DNA of 51,969 nucleotides from Dysgonamonadaceae bacterium (GTDB lineage: Bacteria; Bacteroidota; Bacteroidia; Bacteroidales; Dysgonomonadaceae). The stretch lies in NCBI GenBank assembly GCA_031254645.1, contig JAIRUA010000001.1, forward strand, positions 1 to 51,969, given 5' to 3'. The translations under genes and the position numbers were made by a program. A model generated the notes under the pieces. It ran no database searches. It was given only the letters and a program-made list of their open reading frames with translations, and was not told the origin of the DNA. The stretch's first letter is position 1, and each line of letters starts with the position of its first letter. Shown piece after piece: positions 8,268 through 17,349 of this stretch.

Positions 8268-8275
8268 TACCTTTG
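8268..8275 (+). promoter_or_regulatory. -7 promoter element of the S9 peptidase gene
   Basis: TACCTTTG is a perfect match, 30 bases before the ATG at 8306. It is preceded by ATT-rich word repeats (AACCATTTATCATTTAACC, 8232-8250). Confidence 0.6.
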
Positions 8276-8305
8276 CGCATTATCTCAAAAAAAACATCAA
8301 TCAAT

Positions 8306-11077
8306 ATGCAAAAAAACATCTTTGTTTTATTATTGTTTTTTCTTTCATCAACAATAATATTTGCGCAAAAAAAAGCGCTCGACCATTCGGTTTACGATGG
8401 GTGGAAAAGTCTTACTAACGTCAATATCAGCAACGATGGAAAAATTTTAACATCACTCATTTCGCCACAAGAAGGCGATACAACACTGTGGATTAGAAAC
8501 TTGGACAGGAGTCGAACTTTCACAATGGACAGGGTAAACAGATATTCGGTTTCCATTGATGGGAGATTTACAGTGGGATTGTTAAGACCGTCATTTGCCG
8601 ATCGTCGCCAAGCGCGTATCGACAGAAAACGTCCGGAAGATATGCCAAAAGATTCGCTTGTGATTGTGAACAATACAACATTTTCCATTGATACAATTCC
8701 GAATGTGAAATCGTTTACCGCACCTGCAGAATGGATTTCACACATTGCTTATCAAATTGATGCTCCGAAAGATACTACGAGAGCCAGCGGCGCAACAAGA
8801 GAAAAAGATTTGCTCATTATCCGAAATATTTTGACACAAAATGAAGATACGATTCGCAACACAAAAAGCGTCGTTTTCAACAGATTTGGAAATTCGTTAG
8901 CGACTGTTATCGAGCCTGATAAAAAAGATTCGACCGATACGCCCGGTGTACTTTTTCTCGATTTGACGAAAAATATGAATAAACGTATTGCAAACGAAGA
9001 CAGGGAATATATCGCACTCGCTTTTGATGAACGAGGCGAACAGTTGGTTTTTCTCACGTCAAACGATTCATCGAAAGTGGAACAAAAAGCATTCGATGTG
9101 CGTTATTTTAGAATCGGTGCGGATTCTGCAATGGTGATTGCCGATAAAAACATACGCGGGCTGCCCGAAGGTTGGATTTTCAACGAATTTTCAACAGCTA
9201 TTTTTAGTCGAAACGGGGAAAGGATTCTTGTTGGCTCTGCGCCGAAACTGTCGCCAAAAGACACCACAATTGTGGATTTCGAAATGGCGCGTCTCGATAT
9301 TTGGCATTGGCAAGATCCGCTTCTTCAATCACAACAATTGGTTGAATTACAAAGAGAACGTCGTCGAACATTTACAGGGGTTATCGACCCCAGAAATCCA
9401 AATCTTTACATTCCACTTGCCAATCAAGAGATACCAAACGTTGTGATTTCGGACGAAAACAATGGACGTTTCGCGCTTCTTATATCAAATTTACCCTACT
9501 TGATACAAAGCCAATGGGATATTTCACCGACATTCGATGCGTGGACATACGATTTCGAAACCAACAACATACAATCGATCGGTACGGCAATAAACGGACG
9601 ATTGATGCTTTCGCCGCAAGGAAATTACACTTTTTGGTTTAGCGGGCAAGCGGGACATTGGTTTGCCTTCGACAACCGCACACGCACAACGGTCAATCTT
9701 ACGCAAAATATTAACGTGAATTTTTGGGACGAAACCAATGACCAACCATTCGAGCCAAGTGCGTATGGATTTGGCGGTTGGACGGAAAACGACGAATTTG
9801 TATTACTGTATGATGCTTTCGACATTTGGAAAATAGATCCGAAAGGCACGACAACGCCCGTAAATATTACGCTGGGGCAAGGAAGAAAAGATTCTCTTGT
9901 ATTTCGTTATATAAACACCGATTCCGAAAAACGGTTTATTACTTCGCGCGATCAATTATTGCTTTCTGCTTTCGACAGACGCACAAAAGAGCACGGATAT
10001 TTCACATTAAATCAAAGCGGGCGCAATCCGTTACAAAAACGAATTCTTGACGGTTACACATTTTCATTGCTCAACAAAGCACGCGATGCGAATGTGTATG
10101 CTTTTGCAAAAGCAAATTTCAACACTTCGCCCGATTTGCATGTTACCAAAAATCTTTGGCGAACGGACGAAAAACTGACCGATATCAATCCGCAAATGCA
10201 CGATTACAACTGGGGAACGGCAGAATTGGTAGAGTGGACGTCGTTTTCCGGCGTTCCGTTGCAAGGAATTTTGTACAAACCCGAAGATTTCGATCCCAAT
10301 AAAAAATATCCGGTAATGATTTATTTTTACGATAGACATTCGGACAATTTATTCAATTATTTTGCGCCTGCGCCAAGTCGTTCGATTATTAACATTCCGT
10401 TTTATGTGAGTCGTGGATACATTGTTTTTACGCCCGATATTCTCTACACGGTTGGGCGTCCGGGCAACGATGCATACAACTCGGTTGTGTCCGGTGCGCA
10501 AATGTTGGCAAAAAAACCTTGGGTCGATGAAACAAAAATGGGCATTCAAGGGCAAAGTTGGGGCGGTTATCAAGTTGCCTATTTGATTACACGCACCGAT
10601 ATGTTTGCCGCTGCCGGATCCGGTGCACCCGTTTCGAATATGACAAGCGCTTACGGTCAGATTCGATGGGAATCGGGTCGTAGCCGTCAATTTCAATACG
10701 AACAAACGCAATCGAGAATTGGTGCTACGATGAGTGATTCGCTGGACTTGTATATCGAAAATTCGCCTGTTTTCTTCGTTGATAGAGTAAATACTCCGCT
10801 GTTGATTATGCACAACGATAACGATGGAGCAGTGCCTTGGTATCAAGGAATTGAACTTTTCGTGTCACTTCGTCGTTTCAATAAACCGGTGTGGATGCTG
10901 CAATATAATAATGAGGCACACAACCTTGTGCATCGTCGTAATACGAAAGATTTGGTAGTACGTTGGCAACAATTCTTTGACCACTACTTAAAAGGCGATC
11001 CCGCACCGGTGTGGATGACGCGAGGTATTCCGGCATTGGAAAAAGGAATAAATTGGGGATTTGAGATAGAGGAGTAA
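8306..11077 (+). CDS. S9 family peptidase (prolyl oligopeptidase-like), exported
   Basis: From the ATG at 8306 the protein is 923 residues: a signal peptide (MQKNIFVLLLFFLSSTIIFAQ), a long beta-propeller-like middle and a C-terminal alpha/beta-hydrolase domain. The catalytic serine is Ser751 in GQSWGGYQ; the acid and histidine are visible in NDNDGAVPWYQG and NEAHNLVHRRN. S9 enzymes cut after proline or other small residues in peptides. The length exceeds a typical DPP-IV (about 720) and fits the larger Bacteroidota periplasmic S9 group. I chose the ATG that gives a standard signal peptide; an earlier frame opening at 8273 overlaps the promoter. It ends at a terminator shared with the convergent susD gene. 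Confidence 0.9.
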   Translation: MQKNIFVLLLFFLSSTIIFAQKKALDHSVYDGWKSLTNVNISNDGKILTSLISPQEGDTTLWIRNLDRSRTFTMDRVNRYSVSIDGRFTVGLLRPSFADRRQARIDRKRPEDMPKDSLVIVNNTTFSIDTIPNVKSFTAPAEWISHIAYQIDAPKDTTRASGATREKDLLIIRNILTQNEDTIRNTKSVVFNRFGNSLATVIEPDKKDSTDTPGVLFLDLTKNMNKRIANEDREYIALAFDERGEQLVFLTSNDSSKVEQKAFDVRYFRIGADSAMVIADKNIRGLPEGWIFNEFSTAIFSRNGERILVGSAPKLSPKDTTIVDFEMARLDIWHWQDPLLQSQQLVELQRERRRTFTGVIDPRNPNLYIPLANQEIPNVVISDENNGRFALLISNLPYLIQSQWDISPTFDAWTYDFETNNIQSIGTAINGRLMLSPQGNYTFWFSGQAGHWFAFDNRTRTTVNLTQNINVNFWDETNDQPFEPSAYGFGGWTENDEFVLLYDAFDIWKIDPKGTTTPVNITLGQGRKDSLVFRYINTDSEKRFITSRDQLLLSAFDRRTKEHGYFTLNQSGRNPLQKRILDGYTFSLLNKARDANVYAFAKANFNTSPDLHVTKNLWRTDEKLTDINPQMHDYNWGTAELVEWTSFSGVPLQGILYKPEDFDPNKKYPVMIYFYDRHSDNLFNYFAPAPSRSIINIPFYVSRGYIVFTPDILYTVGRPGNDAYNSVVSGAQMLAKKPWVDETKMGIQGQSWGGYQVAYLITRTDMFAAAGSGAPVSNMTSAYGQIRWESGRSRQFQYEQTQSRIGATMSDSLDLYIENSPVFFVDRVNTPLLIMHNDNDGAVPWYQGIELFVSLRRFNKPVWMLQYNNEAHNLVHRRNTKDLVVRWQQFFDHYLKGDPAPVWMTRGIPALEKGINWGFEIEE

Positions 11078-11082
11078 AAAAG

Positions 11083-11115
11083 TAGCCTGAATCAAGACAA
11101 GATTCAGGCTATTTT
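11083..11115. terminator. Bidirectional terminator between S9 peptidase and susD
   Basis: TAGCCTGAATC (11083-11093) and GATTCAGGCTA (11101-11111) form a perfect 11-bp stem with a 7-base loop. A-rich sequence lies on the left and TTTTG on the right. It sits between the two stop codons of convergent genes. Confidence 0.8.
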
Positions 11116-11127
11116 GAAATAAGTAAG

Positions 11128-12867
11128 TTAATATCCCGGATTTTGCTCAATCAAATTATTACTACCCATAGCTTGTTCGGGGATTGGGAAACGATTAAAG
11201 TGCGGCTTATTCGTCGCCGGCTTATCCCACCATGATTCGGTAGTGAATTTATTCCAGCGGATAAGGTCGGTGCGACGGCGTCCTTCGCCGATAAATTCAA
11301 TCAGCCATTCATCCAACATACGCCATTCATCAAGATTGTCAGCTGTTGCGGGGTCGGGGTCGATGCCGATAAAGTAGCGACTACGTACTTCGTTGATTAA
11401 TGCCGCAGCTCCGGCTTTGTCGTTTGCACGCAACTTACATTCTGCCAACATATAATAGGCTTCTGCCAAGCGGAAAACAGGAATATGCGGATTGCCTCTC
11501 AATGTATTTTCTTCCAACCAGGGGATTGGAGAGAACTTTGCCAAGCGAACACCTGAGGCTTCCTCTCCCCAGCGAGCACCTTCTCTTCCGTGATCTGCCT
11601 CAGCTCCTGCCTGTGGATAGATGCGAGCAATCTGATCCACAAGCACTAACACTTCGCTTGGTCTCACTTGCCGGTTTCCACCCATACACGCATTGCCGGT
11701 AACCGGATTGATCATTTCGCCAAAATAAAACATTCCGCGCCATTTGCCCTCTCCTTCGTATGCACGAAGTTGTTTGCGAACGTCTTTTTCGTGAAACTTG
11801 GCAAAAGGACTACCCAAGCGGTAAGTGCCTTTCGGACTGGGGTCACTGCTTCCATGAAGATACGATCTTCCGTTCACATCTAACGAAGGAACCAAGCAGT
11901 AGCCGTTGTTGCGATTGCCAATTGTACCGTTGCCCCAATAAGTATTCATACCATAATGAGCCGAATGAACGCCTACGCTGCGCTCACTGATAGCATTTCG
12001 ACTAGGAACCGACCATATAATTTCAGTTGATCTGTCATTGTTGAATCCGAAAATCTCTGTCCAGTCGTTTTCAAGTCTATAATTTCCGTAAACACCGTCG
12101 ATAATGTCTTGGCTAATGGCAGCAGCTTCGGCAAACCTGTCTTGGCGAATGTAGGATTGCGCATTAAAATAAAGTCTTGCCAGCATCATTGCGGCGGCGG
12201 CTTGATTAATACTGCCTGTTTCCATTGCGCCAAGCGTTGTTTTCTTGGGTAGTTTGGGTATTGCTTCTTTTAGCAATCCTTCTATAAACTCGAATGTTTC
12301 CACATCGGTTGAGCGAGGCAATATGTCGCCTTTATTGGAAGTATAAAGCGGAACCCCACCGAACATATCCAACCCGAATAAATAGAAGAAAGCGGCTAAA
12401 GATTGAAGTTGCATCAGAATTTCATCGCGGGCACCCGAATGAAAATTCAACGCATCGAAATCTACATACTCATCAATATCGTCTTTGGCACTCCACGTTT
12501 GCGCCACGCCCATAGAAAAAGCGCGCCACGCATCGTTTACGCCGGGGGTGGTGGGCGTGAAATCGTGGTGATAACCACGCAAAAATCCACCGCCATCAAA
12601 CCAGTCGTTATAACGAGAGGGCACCAACATTTCGTCTGTTGTAAATGTTTGAAGCCTGATGAAGTTGGAGTGTGCCTGATGGTCTGCCATACACCACGCC
12701 CAATGTGTAAATGGACGACCCATACGCTGATATACTTTTTCCTGCGTATCGAAAAATAAACTGGGTGTTGCCTCCGAAAAGTATTCCGGCTTAATATCGC
12801 AAGATTGAAATATCGCGAAAAACGCTGCCAACACCGCACTAATTGAAAATATTCTATATTTTTTCAT
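11128..12867 (-). CDS. SusD/RagB-family nutrient-binding outer-membrane lipoprotein
   Basis: The 579-residue protein has a lipoprotein signal (MKKYRIFSISAVLAAFFAIFQSC, lipid cysteine at 23), a tetratricopeptide-like N-terminal region, and the SusD C-terminal signature: FRLAEAYYMLAECKLRANDKAGAAALINEVRSR, then EWLIEFIGEGRRRTDLIRWNKF and FPIPEQ...LIEQNPGY. SusD proteins cap the matching SusC channel and bind the ligand at the cell surface. It follows susC directly (20-base gap). No enzyme gene is attached to this pair, so the substrate cannot be inferred; it might be a peptide or an oligosaccharide. Confidence 0.95.
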   Translation of the reverse strand: MKKYRIFSISAVLAAFFAIFQSCDIKPEYFSEATPSLFFDTQEKVYQRMGRPFTHWAWCMADHQAHSNFIRLQTFTTDEMLVPSRYNDWFDGGGFLRGYHHDFTPTTPGVNDAWRAFSMGVAQTWSAKDDIDEYVDFDALNFHSGARDEILMQLQSLAAFFYLFGLDMFGGVPLYTSNKGDILPRSTDVETFEFIEGLLKEAIPKLPKKTTLGAMETGSINQAAAAMMLARLYFNAQSYIRQDRFAEAAAISQDIIDGVYGNYRLENDWTEIFGFNNDRSTEIIWSVPSRNAISERSVGVHSAHYGMNTYWGNGTIGNRNNGYCLVPSLDVNGRSYLHGSSDPSPKGTYRLGSPFAKFHEKDVRKQLRAYEGEGKWRGMFYFGEMINPVTGNACMGGNRQVRPSEVLVLVDQIARIYPQAGAEADHGREGARWGEEASGVRLAKFSPIPWLEENTLRGNPHIPVFRLAEAYYMLAECKLRANDKAGAAALINEVRSRYFIGIDPDPATADNLDEWRMLDEWLIEFIGEGRRRTDLIRWNKFTTESWWDKPATNKPHFNRFPIPEQAMGSNNLIEQNPGY

Positions 12868-12887
12868 GTTTCTGTTCTTTTATACAA

Positions 12888-15824
12888 TTAAAAACTCATC
12901 TGAATACCAAGCGTAATCGTGCGTGCCTGTGGATAAATTGTGGCTGCTCTTTCCACACCGCCTTCCCAGCCAGTAATATTCACTTCGGGGTTCAGACCGG
13001 GATAGTTAGTCAATGTCAGCAAGTTATGCCCTGTAACATAAAGCTTTATATTTTCCATCATATCATTCGTATGTCTTCGCATCGGCAAAGTATAACCCAA
13101 TGTAAGGTTTTGGAGCTTCAAGAATGTACCGTCATAAAGAAAATAGTTGCTCGGTGCGGGGCGACCGGTAATGTGTGCATTTTTGCGGATGGCATCATAC
13201 GTCATATTACCTTGCGCTACGTTTCTCAATCCATATTGTATTTCGATGGCGTTGTAGATGTCAAAATTTATCCAACTGGTGAACATAGCGTTTAGCGACC
13301 AGTTTTTATACCGTACATCGTGCGTCCAACCCAACATCAATGTCGGCATATAGTTTCCCTGATATACCCGGTCGTCTCTTCTACCGTCATCGGCATAAAT
13401 CACTTCATCGTGCTGGTTGTAAATCAGAAATCTTCCATCATCACTCACGCCTGCGTGTCGATAGAGAAAGTAGCTGCCTACTTTTGTACCCTCTTCAAGA
13501 CGGTGTGCATATTCTACCCAATTGTTAATACTAAAACCATTCATAAAGGTTTGGTCTCCCCATAGCGAGCCTACTTTTGTTTGAATGTGTCCTAGATTCA
13601 ATGACGTGTTGTAGTTCCAATTGCGTGTATTCACGATATTAGCACCCATTTCAACCTCAAAGCCGAAATTGCTCATTGTTCCAATATTTTTAAACATCGT
13701 TGATTCGGTATTGGGCGGTTGCGGCACTTCCACATTGTAGATTAATCCGTGTACTTTACGTCTGAATAAATCGACTTTTCCGTACAGACGATCGTTGAGC
13801 ACCGAGAAATCAACACCTAAGTTCCACTCGCGTGTTTCTTCCCAACCAAGATAGTCGTTTATATTTCTACTCACACCATAAGAAGGAGCCCAATTGCCGG
13901 TAGGAAGTAGCCAACGGGTATCAGACCTGTATAGCTTGGTGGCATAGTCTGCGTTGAAACCTTCGTTACCCGTAACACCATACGAGAGACGAATCATCAA
14001 ATCGTCCAACCAGTACGTATTCGCTAAGAAATGCTCTCTTGACATTCGCCAACCGCCCGAAAGCGACCAAAAAGTACCCCATTGATTTTGCAGGGCAAAC
14101 TTACTGGAACCTTCACGACGAACGGAGGCTGTTGCTACGTATTTTTCATCGTACATATAACTGCCGCGAGCAAAAAAGCCGAGAAGTTTCTGTGTAATCC
14201 CTTTATTTGACCCCATACCTGCACGTCCTTCTGTCAGGAATGAGCCTTCGCCAAGGTTCCAAAAGCCAACACGGTCGTTGGTGAAGTCATAATTTGCGGC
14301 GTAAAAATCTTGATTATTGCGTTCGAAATAACTGTATCCCGCTACAGTGTTCACTGTGTGTAAGCCGAAATCGTTTACGTATGAAAACACACCATCGGTA
14401 TTTAATAGCTCGGTTTTGGCAAAATCCATTCTGGCGTAGCCTTTTCTGCCTGCTCTTATCTCTTCACGTGAAAACATCGAACGATAAAAGTTCAACTCCC
14501 ACTGCCTGTTTTCATATCCAATGGTCTGCTGATAAGACAAGCCGGGAACGGATTTAATATTCAAGCGAAGTGAAACATCGGGACGAAACCATTTGTCTAA
14601 CCCTTCGTAAGTACGTAGTGCAGCTTCACCGATTTCGTTCATTTCGGTATTGTCGCCGTCTGTCCAAATATTCCAACCCGTTTGGCTGTTTGGATCGCGC
14701 ACTGCTTGTGTCGGGTTGGCGCGCATAATACCTTCAATCATAGCCGGTGTTGCGTTTCTTGCTGCTTGACGATAGTTTGCGCGTGCAGTGATGTCTAACC
14801 AGCCATCAAGTGCTTTGAAGTCGGCATTCATACGTCCCGAAAAGTCTTTGCGAGAAGTACCGTTCCAAACGCCTCTGTTGTCATCATAAGTAAAACTGCT
14901 AAATATTCGCGCCGTTTCTGAGCCACCTTGCAGTGTAATCACGTGTCTATTCGAGGTTGGATTAGGATTTAATCCTTCTGCCCACCAATCCGTAGAATGT
15001 CCGTAGTCGTTTTTCGCTCCTTGGTATGTAGCAATGTAGTCTTCTGCATTGAGCAGGTTGGGTGCACCGAATGCTCTTTTGAAAAACACCTCGCCCGTAT
15101 AAGTCATTCTTACTCTTCCGGAAGTACCTCTTTTGGTCGTAATCAAAATTACACCTCCTGCAGCCCTTGTTCCATAAATAGCTCCGGAAGAAGCGTCTTT
15201 CAGTACATCAATCGACTGAATCTCTTCGGGTGTTACCGAACGAATATCGCCACCCGGCATACCGTCAATCACAATCAGCGGCGCACGCGACGTGTTGATT
15301 GATGCCATACCGCGCAACTGAATAGTATTACCCGAATTAGGGTCATCAGTCCCCGACATTACCAAACCTGCAATTTTTCCACGCAGGGCTGTTACAATAG
15401 ACGAGCCTCCCACTCCAATTGGCAGACTTTCTGCATTTACAGAAGTAATAGCACTCGTTACCTGCCGTCTTTGCATCGTTCCGTAACCGACAACTACTAC
15501 TTCGTCTAACAGTTCGGAGTCATCCTGCATCACTACATTAATAGTAGTTCTGCCATTTACCGCAACCGTTTGCGTTACCATACCCACGTATGATATTTCC
15601 AATGTAGCATTGGACGGTACATTGTTCAACACGTAATCGCCATCAAAATCCGTTACTACGCCGGTAGTAGTTCCTGCCACTCGAACGGCAACGCCAATCA
15701 ACGGCTCTCTGCTTGTGTCTGTAATATTACCTCTTACGGTAATATTTTGGGCTAGAGCGTTCAAAGAGAACGCCAGCAGGAGTAGAAATACTCCCATTTT
15801 CGTTAATTTTAATTTTCTTCTCAT
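12888..15824 (-). CDS. SusC/RagA-family TonB-linked outer-membrane protein
   Basis: Starting at the ATG at 15824 (MRRKLKLTKMGVFLLLLAFSLNALAQ, signal peptide), the protein is 978 residues. A CarboxypepD-like domain (ITVRGNITDTSREPLIGVAVRV...) is followed by the TonB plug starting DEVVVVGYGTMQRRQVTSAITSV. The plug continues with RGMASINTSRAPLIVIDGMPGGD and IQSIDVLKDASSGAIYGTRAAGGVILITTKRG, and then comes a 22-stranded barrel ending in ITLGIQMSF. An upstream in-frame extension to 15869 adds nothing signal-like. It imports a SusD-bound substrate with energy from TonB. The short helix-turn-helix gene at 15873-16070 lies just upstream on the same strand and may share its transcript. Confidence 0.96.
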   Translation of the reverse strand: MRRKLKLTKMGVFLLLLAFSLNALAQNITVRGNITDTSREPLIGVAVRVAGTTTGVVTDFDGDYVLNNVPSNATLEISYVGMVTQTVAVNGRTTINVVMQDDSELLDEVVVVGYGTMQRRQVTSAITSVNAESLPIGVGGSSIVTALRGKIAGLVMSGTDDPNSGNTIQLRGMASINTSRAPLIVIDGMPGGDIRSVTPEEIQSIDVLKDASSGAIYGTRAAGGVILITTKRGTSGRVRMTYTGEVFFKRAFGAPNLLNAEDYIATYQGAKNDYGHSTDWWAEGLNPNPTSNRHVITLQGGSETARIFSSFTYDDNRGVWNGTSRKDFSGRMNADFKALDGWLDITARANYRQAARNATPAMIEGIMRANPTQAVRDPNSQTGWNIWTDGDNTEMNEIGEAALRTYEGLDKWFRPDVSLRLNIKSVPGLSYQQTIGYENRQWELNFYRSMFSREEIRAGRKGYARMDFAKTELLNTDGVFSYVNDFGLHTVNTVAGYSYFERNNQDFYAANYDFTNDRVGFWNLGEGSFLTEGRAGMGSNKGITQKLLGFFARGSYMYDEKYVATASVRREGSSKFALQNQWGTFWSLSGGWRMSREHFLANTYWLDDLMIRLSYGVTGNEGFNADYATKLYRSDTRWLLPTGNWAPSYGVSRNINDYLGWEETREWNLGVDFSVLNDRLYGKVDLFRRKVHGLIYNVEVPQPPNTESTMFKNIGTMSNFGFEVEMGANIVNTRNWNYNTSLNLGHIQTKVGSLWGDQTFMNGFSINNWVEYAHRLEEGTKVGSYFLYRHAGVSDDGRFLIYNQHDEVIYADDGRRDDRVYQGNYMPTLMLGWTHDVRYKNWSLNAMFTSWINFDIYNAIEIQYGLRNVAQGNMTYDAIRKNAHITGRPAPSNYFLYDGTFLKLQNLTLGYTLPMRRHTNDMMENIKLYVTGHNLLTLTNYPGLNPEVNITGWEGGVERAATIYPQARTITLGIQMSF

Positions 15825-15872
15825 TCTTGATTTTTTTAGATTAGTTGCACAACAGTCTTGCACTGCCACATC

Positions 15873-16070
15873 TCATAATTTCATCTCCTTTTTTTCACCA
15901 TATTTAGCGGCAGCCGCTTTCACAATTTTATCATACATTAAACCATTGCCGCGCATTATATTTCGCGAAACCGTAGCTCGGCAAACACCTAGTGACTTTG
16001 CCACTTCACTGATCCAGCCATGCGGCAAAAATGTAGGTAGTTCCGGTTTTTGCAATTTTGTTGTTTTCAT
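15873..16070 (-). CDS. Small helix-turn-helix DNA-binding protein
   Basis: The 65-residue protein centres on LPHGWISEVAKSLGVCRATVSRNIMRGN (residues 15-42), a plain helix-turn-helix: helix WISEVAKSLG, turn, recognition helix CRATVSRNIM. A basic tail follows (AAAAKYGEKKE). Small single-domain proteins of this shape are common in Bacteroidota, but I know no assigned function for this one. It is 48 bases upstream of the susC start on the same strand, so it may regulate susC/susD or simply share its promoter. A -7 element in the right direction (CAAAGATA on the plus strand, 16121-16128) lies 51 bases before its start. Confidence 0.65.
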   Translation of the reverse strand: MKTTKLQKPELPTFLPHGWISEVAKSLGVCRATVSRNIMRGNGLMYDKIVKAAAAKYGEKKEMKL

Positions 16071-16086
16071 TATTACTTATTTTTCG

Positions 16087-16195
16087 TATCTTTACAGCGT
16101 GTTACATTTGTAACTCACGGCAAAGATATGATAAAATATTTTACTATACAATCGTTTTAGTAAAATATTTACTCAAATTGATTAAATATTTTATG
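16087..16195. promoter_or_regulatory. Divergent control region with several palindromes
   Basis: Between the two divergent helix-turn-helix genes there are opposed -7-like elements: TATCTTTA at 16087-16094 rightward, and CAAAGATA at 16121-16128 leftward. Between them lies the palindrome GTTACATTTGTAAC (16101-16114). To the right come three copies of a TAAAATATTT-type AT palindrome: around 16130-16143 (containing the perfect 12-bp TAAAATATTTTA), 16160-16173 and 16181-16194. They look like operators for one or both flanking DNA-binding proteins; this is inference from position and symmetry. Confidence 0.5.
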
Positions 16196-16672
16196 AACAA
16201 GATAGAAAATGCCTTAAAACTACTCTCTGCGAGCAATGAAACAGACTACCGTATTGCCGCGAATACCGGAATTACGGCAGCCTCAATAGGTAATTACAGG
16301 AACGGAAAAACTAAACCAACAAAAGCAAATGCTATGATTTTGATAAATTATTTTACCAATACTGGATTTAAAGAAAAGGCACAGGATATAACAACAAACC
16401 ACAATACTCCGTCTGAATCTACAGAGTTCGCTATGAGTCTCATCGAAGAAAACGGCAGTTTACGTCAGCAACTCGGTGAGCAAATCAATGAAAACAAACA
16501 TTTGCAAGAGAAAAATATGGTTTGTAATGAGAAAATCATTAAACTTAAGTCTGAAATTGAAGAGTTGAAAAAGCAATTAAATTTCCGAGAGGCTAAGTAT
16601 CAGACTAATAACAATCAACTTTCGGATGTAGCTGAACCGAAAGTAACGTATAAAAAACAAAGAAGTAAGTGA
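16193..16672 (+). CDS. Helix-turn-helix protein with C-terminal coiled coil
   Basis: From the ATG at 16193 the protein is 159 residues. Residues 1-60 (MNKIENALKLLSASNETDYR... NTGITAASIGNYRNGKTKPTKA) read as an XRE/Cro-like helix-turn-helix. Residues about 80-135 (LIEENGSLRQQL... NEKIIKLKSEIEELKKQ) form a heptad-rich coiled coil, and the tail is basic and disordered. It is probably a dimeric DNA-binding regulator. The upstream opening of the frame to 16058 would run through the promoter region and is unlikely. Three AT-rich palindromes directly precede the ATG, consistent with autoregulation. It ends at a strong terminator shared, in the ancestral chromosome, with the DUF2795 gene. Confidence 0.7.
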   Translation: MNKIENALKLLSASNETDYRIAANTGITAASIGNYRNGKTKPTKANAMILINYFTNTGFKEKAQDITTNHNTPSESTEFAMSLIEENGSLRQQLGEQINENKHLQEKNMVCNEKIIKLKSEIEELKKQLNFREAKYQTNNNQLSDVAEPKVTYKKQRSK

Positions 16673-16714
16673 GACAAACATTTTCATTCCGAAAGAAAAT
16701 AAGTTTCACAAAAT

Positions 16715-16760
16715 TAAGTACAAAAAAAGCACCCACTTTTGGGTGCTTTTTTTGTACTTA
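16715..16760. terminator. Perfect 21-bp stem terminator at the left element edge
   Basis: The arms 16715-16735 and 16740-16760 are exact reverse complements, with core AAGCACCCA / TGGGTGCTT, a 4-base loop, and A and T tracts on both sides, so it works in either direction. It ends the 16193 gene. Before the element inserted, it would also have ended the DUF2795 gene now at 26049-26270. Its last two bases overlap the left direct repeat. Confidence 0.85.
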
Positions 16761-16781
16761 ATACTCATCTTCGTTAAAGAA
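16759..16781. repeat. Left attachment repeat (attL)
   Basis: This 23-bp copy contains the last codons of the DUF2795 gene (minus strand, ...NEDEY) followed by TAA, then diverges. It abuts the native terminator at 16715-16760, which shows the original order of gene end and terminator before insertion. Confidence 0.87.
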
Positions 16782-16901
16782 AGTATATATGAATTGTGTA
16801 TCAATTATATAACTACAATTATTATCAAATATTGCATTTTTGGGGTTGCATATTTTACCTGAAATCACCATAAAATACCTTCTAATTAGATTATTAGACA
16901 G

Positions 16902-17171
16902 TTATTTTTTAATCGAAATTTCAACCTTAATATCACCCCCACAATGTGGGCATGTCAATTCAATACCATTATCCTTATTTCTATTATCCACAAATAAATC
17001 CAAAAAATCCACATTTAGAGCACTTGCAATTTTTTCTAATGTTTCTATTGACGGTGAAGATTTACCATTTACAATATTACTGGTGTTAGGTTGGGTAATA
17101 CCTATCTCTGATGCTAACCATACAACAGTTTTACCCTTTTGCTTCAACAATTCTTTAATTTTTAATTCCAT
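16902..17171 (-). CDS. XRE-family regulator with a C-terminal CxxC segment
   Basis: The 89-residue protein has an XRE/Cro helix-turn-helix over residues 4-60: IKELLKQKGKTVVWLASEIGITQPNTSNIVNGKSSPSIETLEKIASALNV. A tail then reads FVDNRNKDNGIELTCPHCGGDIKV, with one CPHCGG knuckle that could join a zinc site in a dimer. This is the usual form of small repressors on Bacteroidota mobile elements. It diverges from the plus-strand gene at 17350 across a region with two consensus promoters and a perfect GCTGTACAGC palindrome. It therefore probably represses one or both directions as the element's lysogeny-type switch. Confidence 0.85.
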   Translation of the reverse strand: MELKIKELLKQKGKTVVWLASEIGITQPNTSNIVNGKSSPSIETLEKIASALNVDFLDLFVDNRNKDNGIELTCPHCGGDIKVEISIKK

Positions 17172-17199
17172 ATTCTATTACAATATATTATTTTGGGTG

Positions 17200-17300
17200 C
17201 AAAGATAGTGATTATATTGCTGTACAGCATATATTTTAGTTAAATATATTGTTAAAAAGCATATTTTGTTTGGTTATTATATCGAATAGTAGTATCTTTG
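17200..17300. promoter_or_regulatory. Divergent promoters and operator of the XRE regulator
   Basis: Leftward -7: CAAAGATA at 17200-17207. Rightward: TTTG at 17269-17272, 20-base spacer, then TATCTTTG at 17293-17300, a perfect consensus. The 10-bp palindrome GCTGTACAGC (17219-17228) lies between them, just upstream of the leftward -7, with related GCATATATTTTA/GCATATTTT words around it. It is a natural operator candidate for the XRE protein. Confidence 0.65.
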
Positions 17301-17349
17301 CACTGTAATTATAACAAACAACAATATAAACAACAAAAAAGTTACAACA

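Noticed and set aside
11083..16715. Extension of the mobile element to include the HTH gene pair and the SusC/SusD genes
   Set aside because: They lie outside the 23-bp repeats, and the 16193 gene's terminator is part of the ancestral DUF2795 locus.
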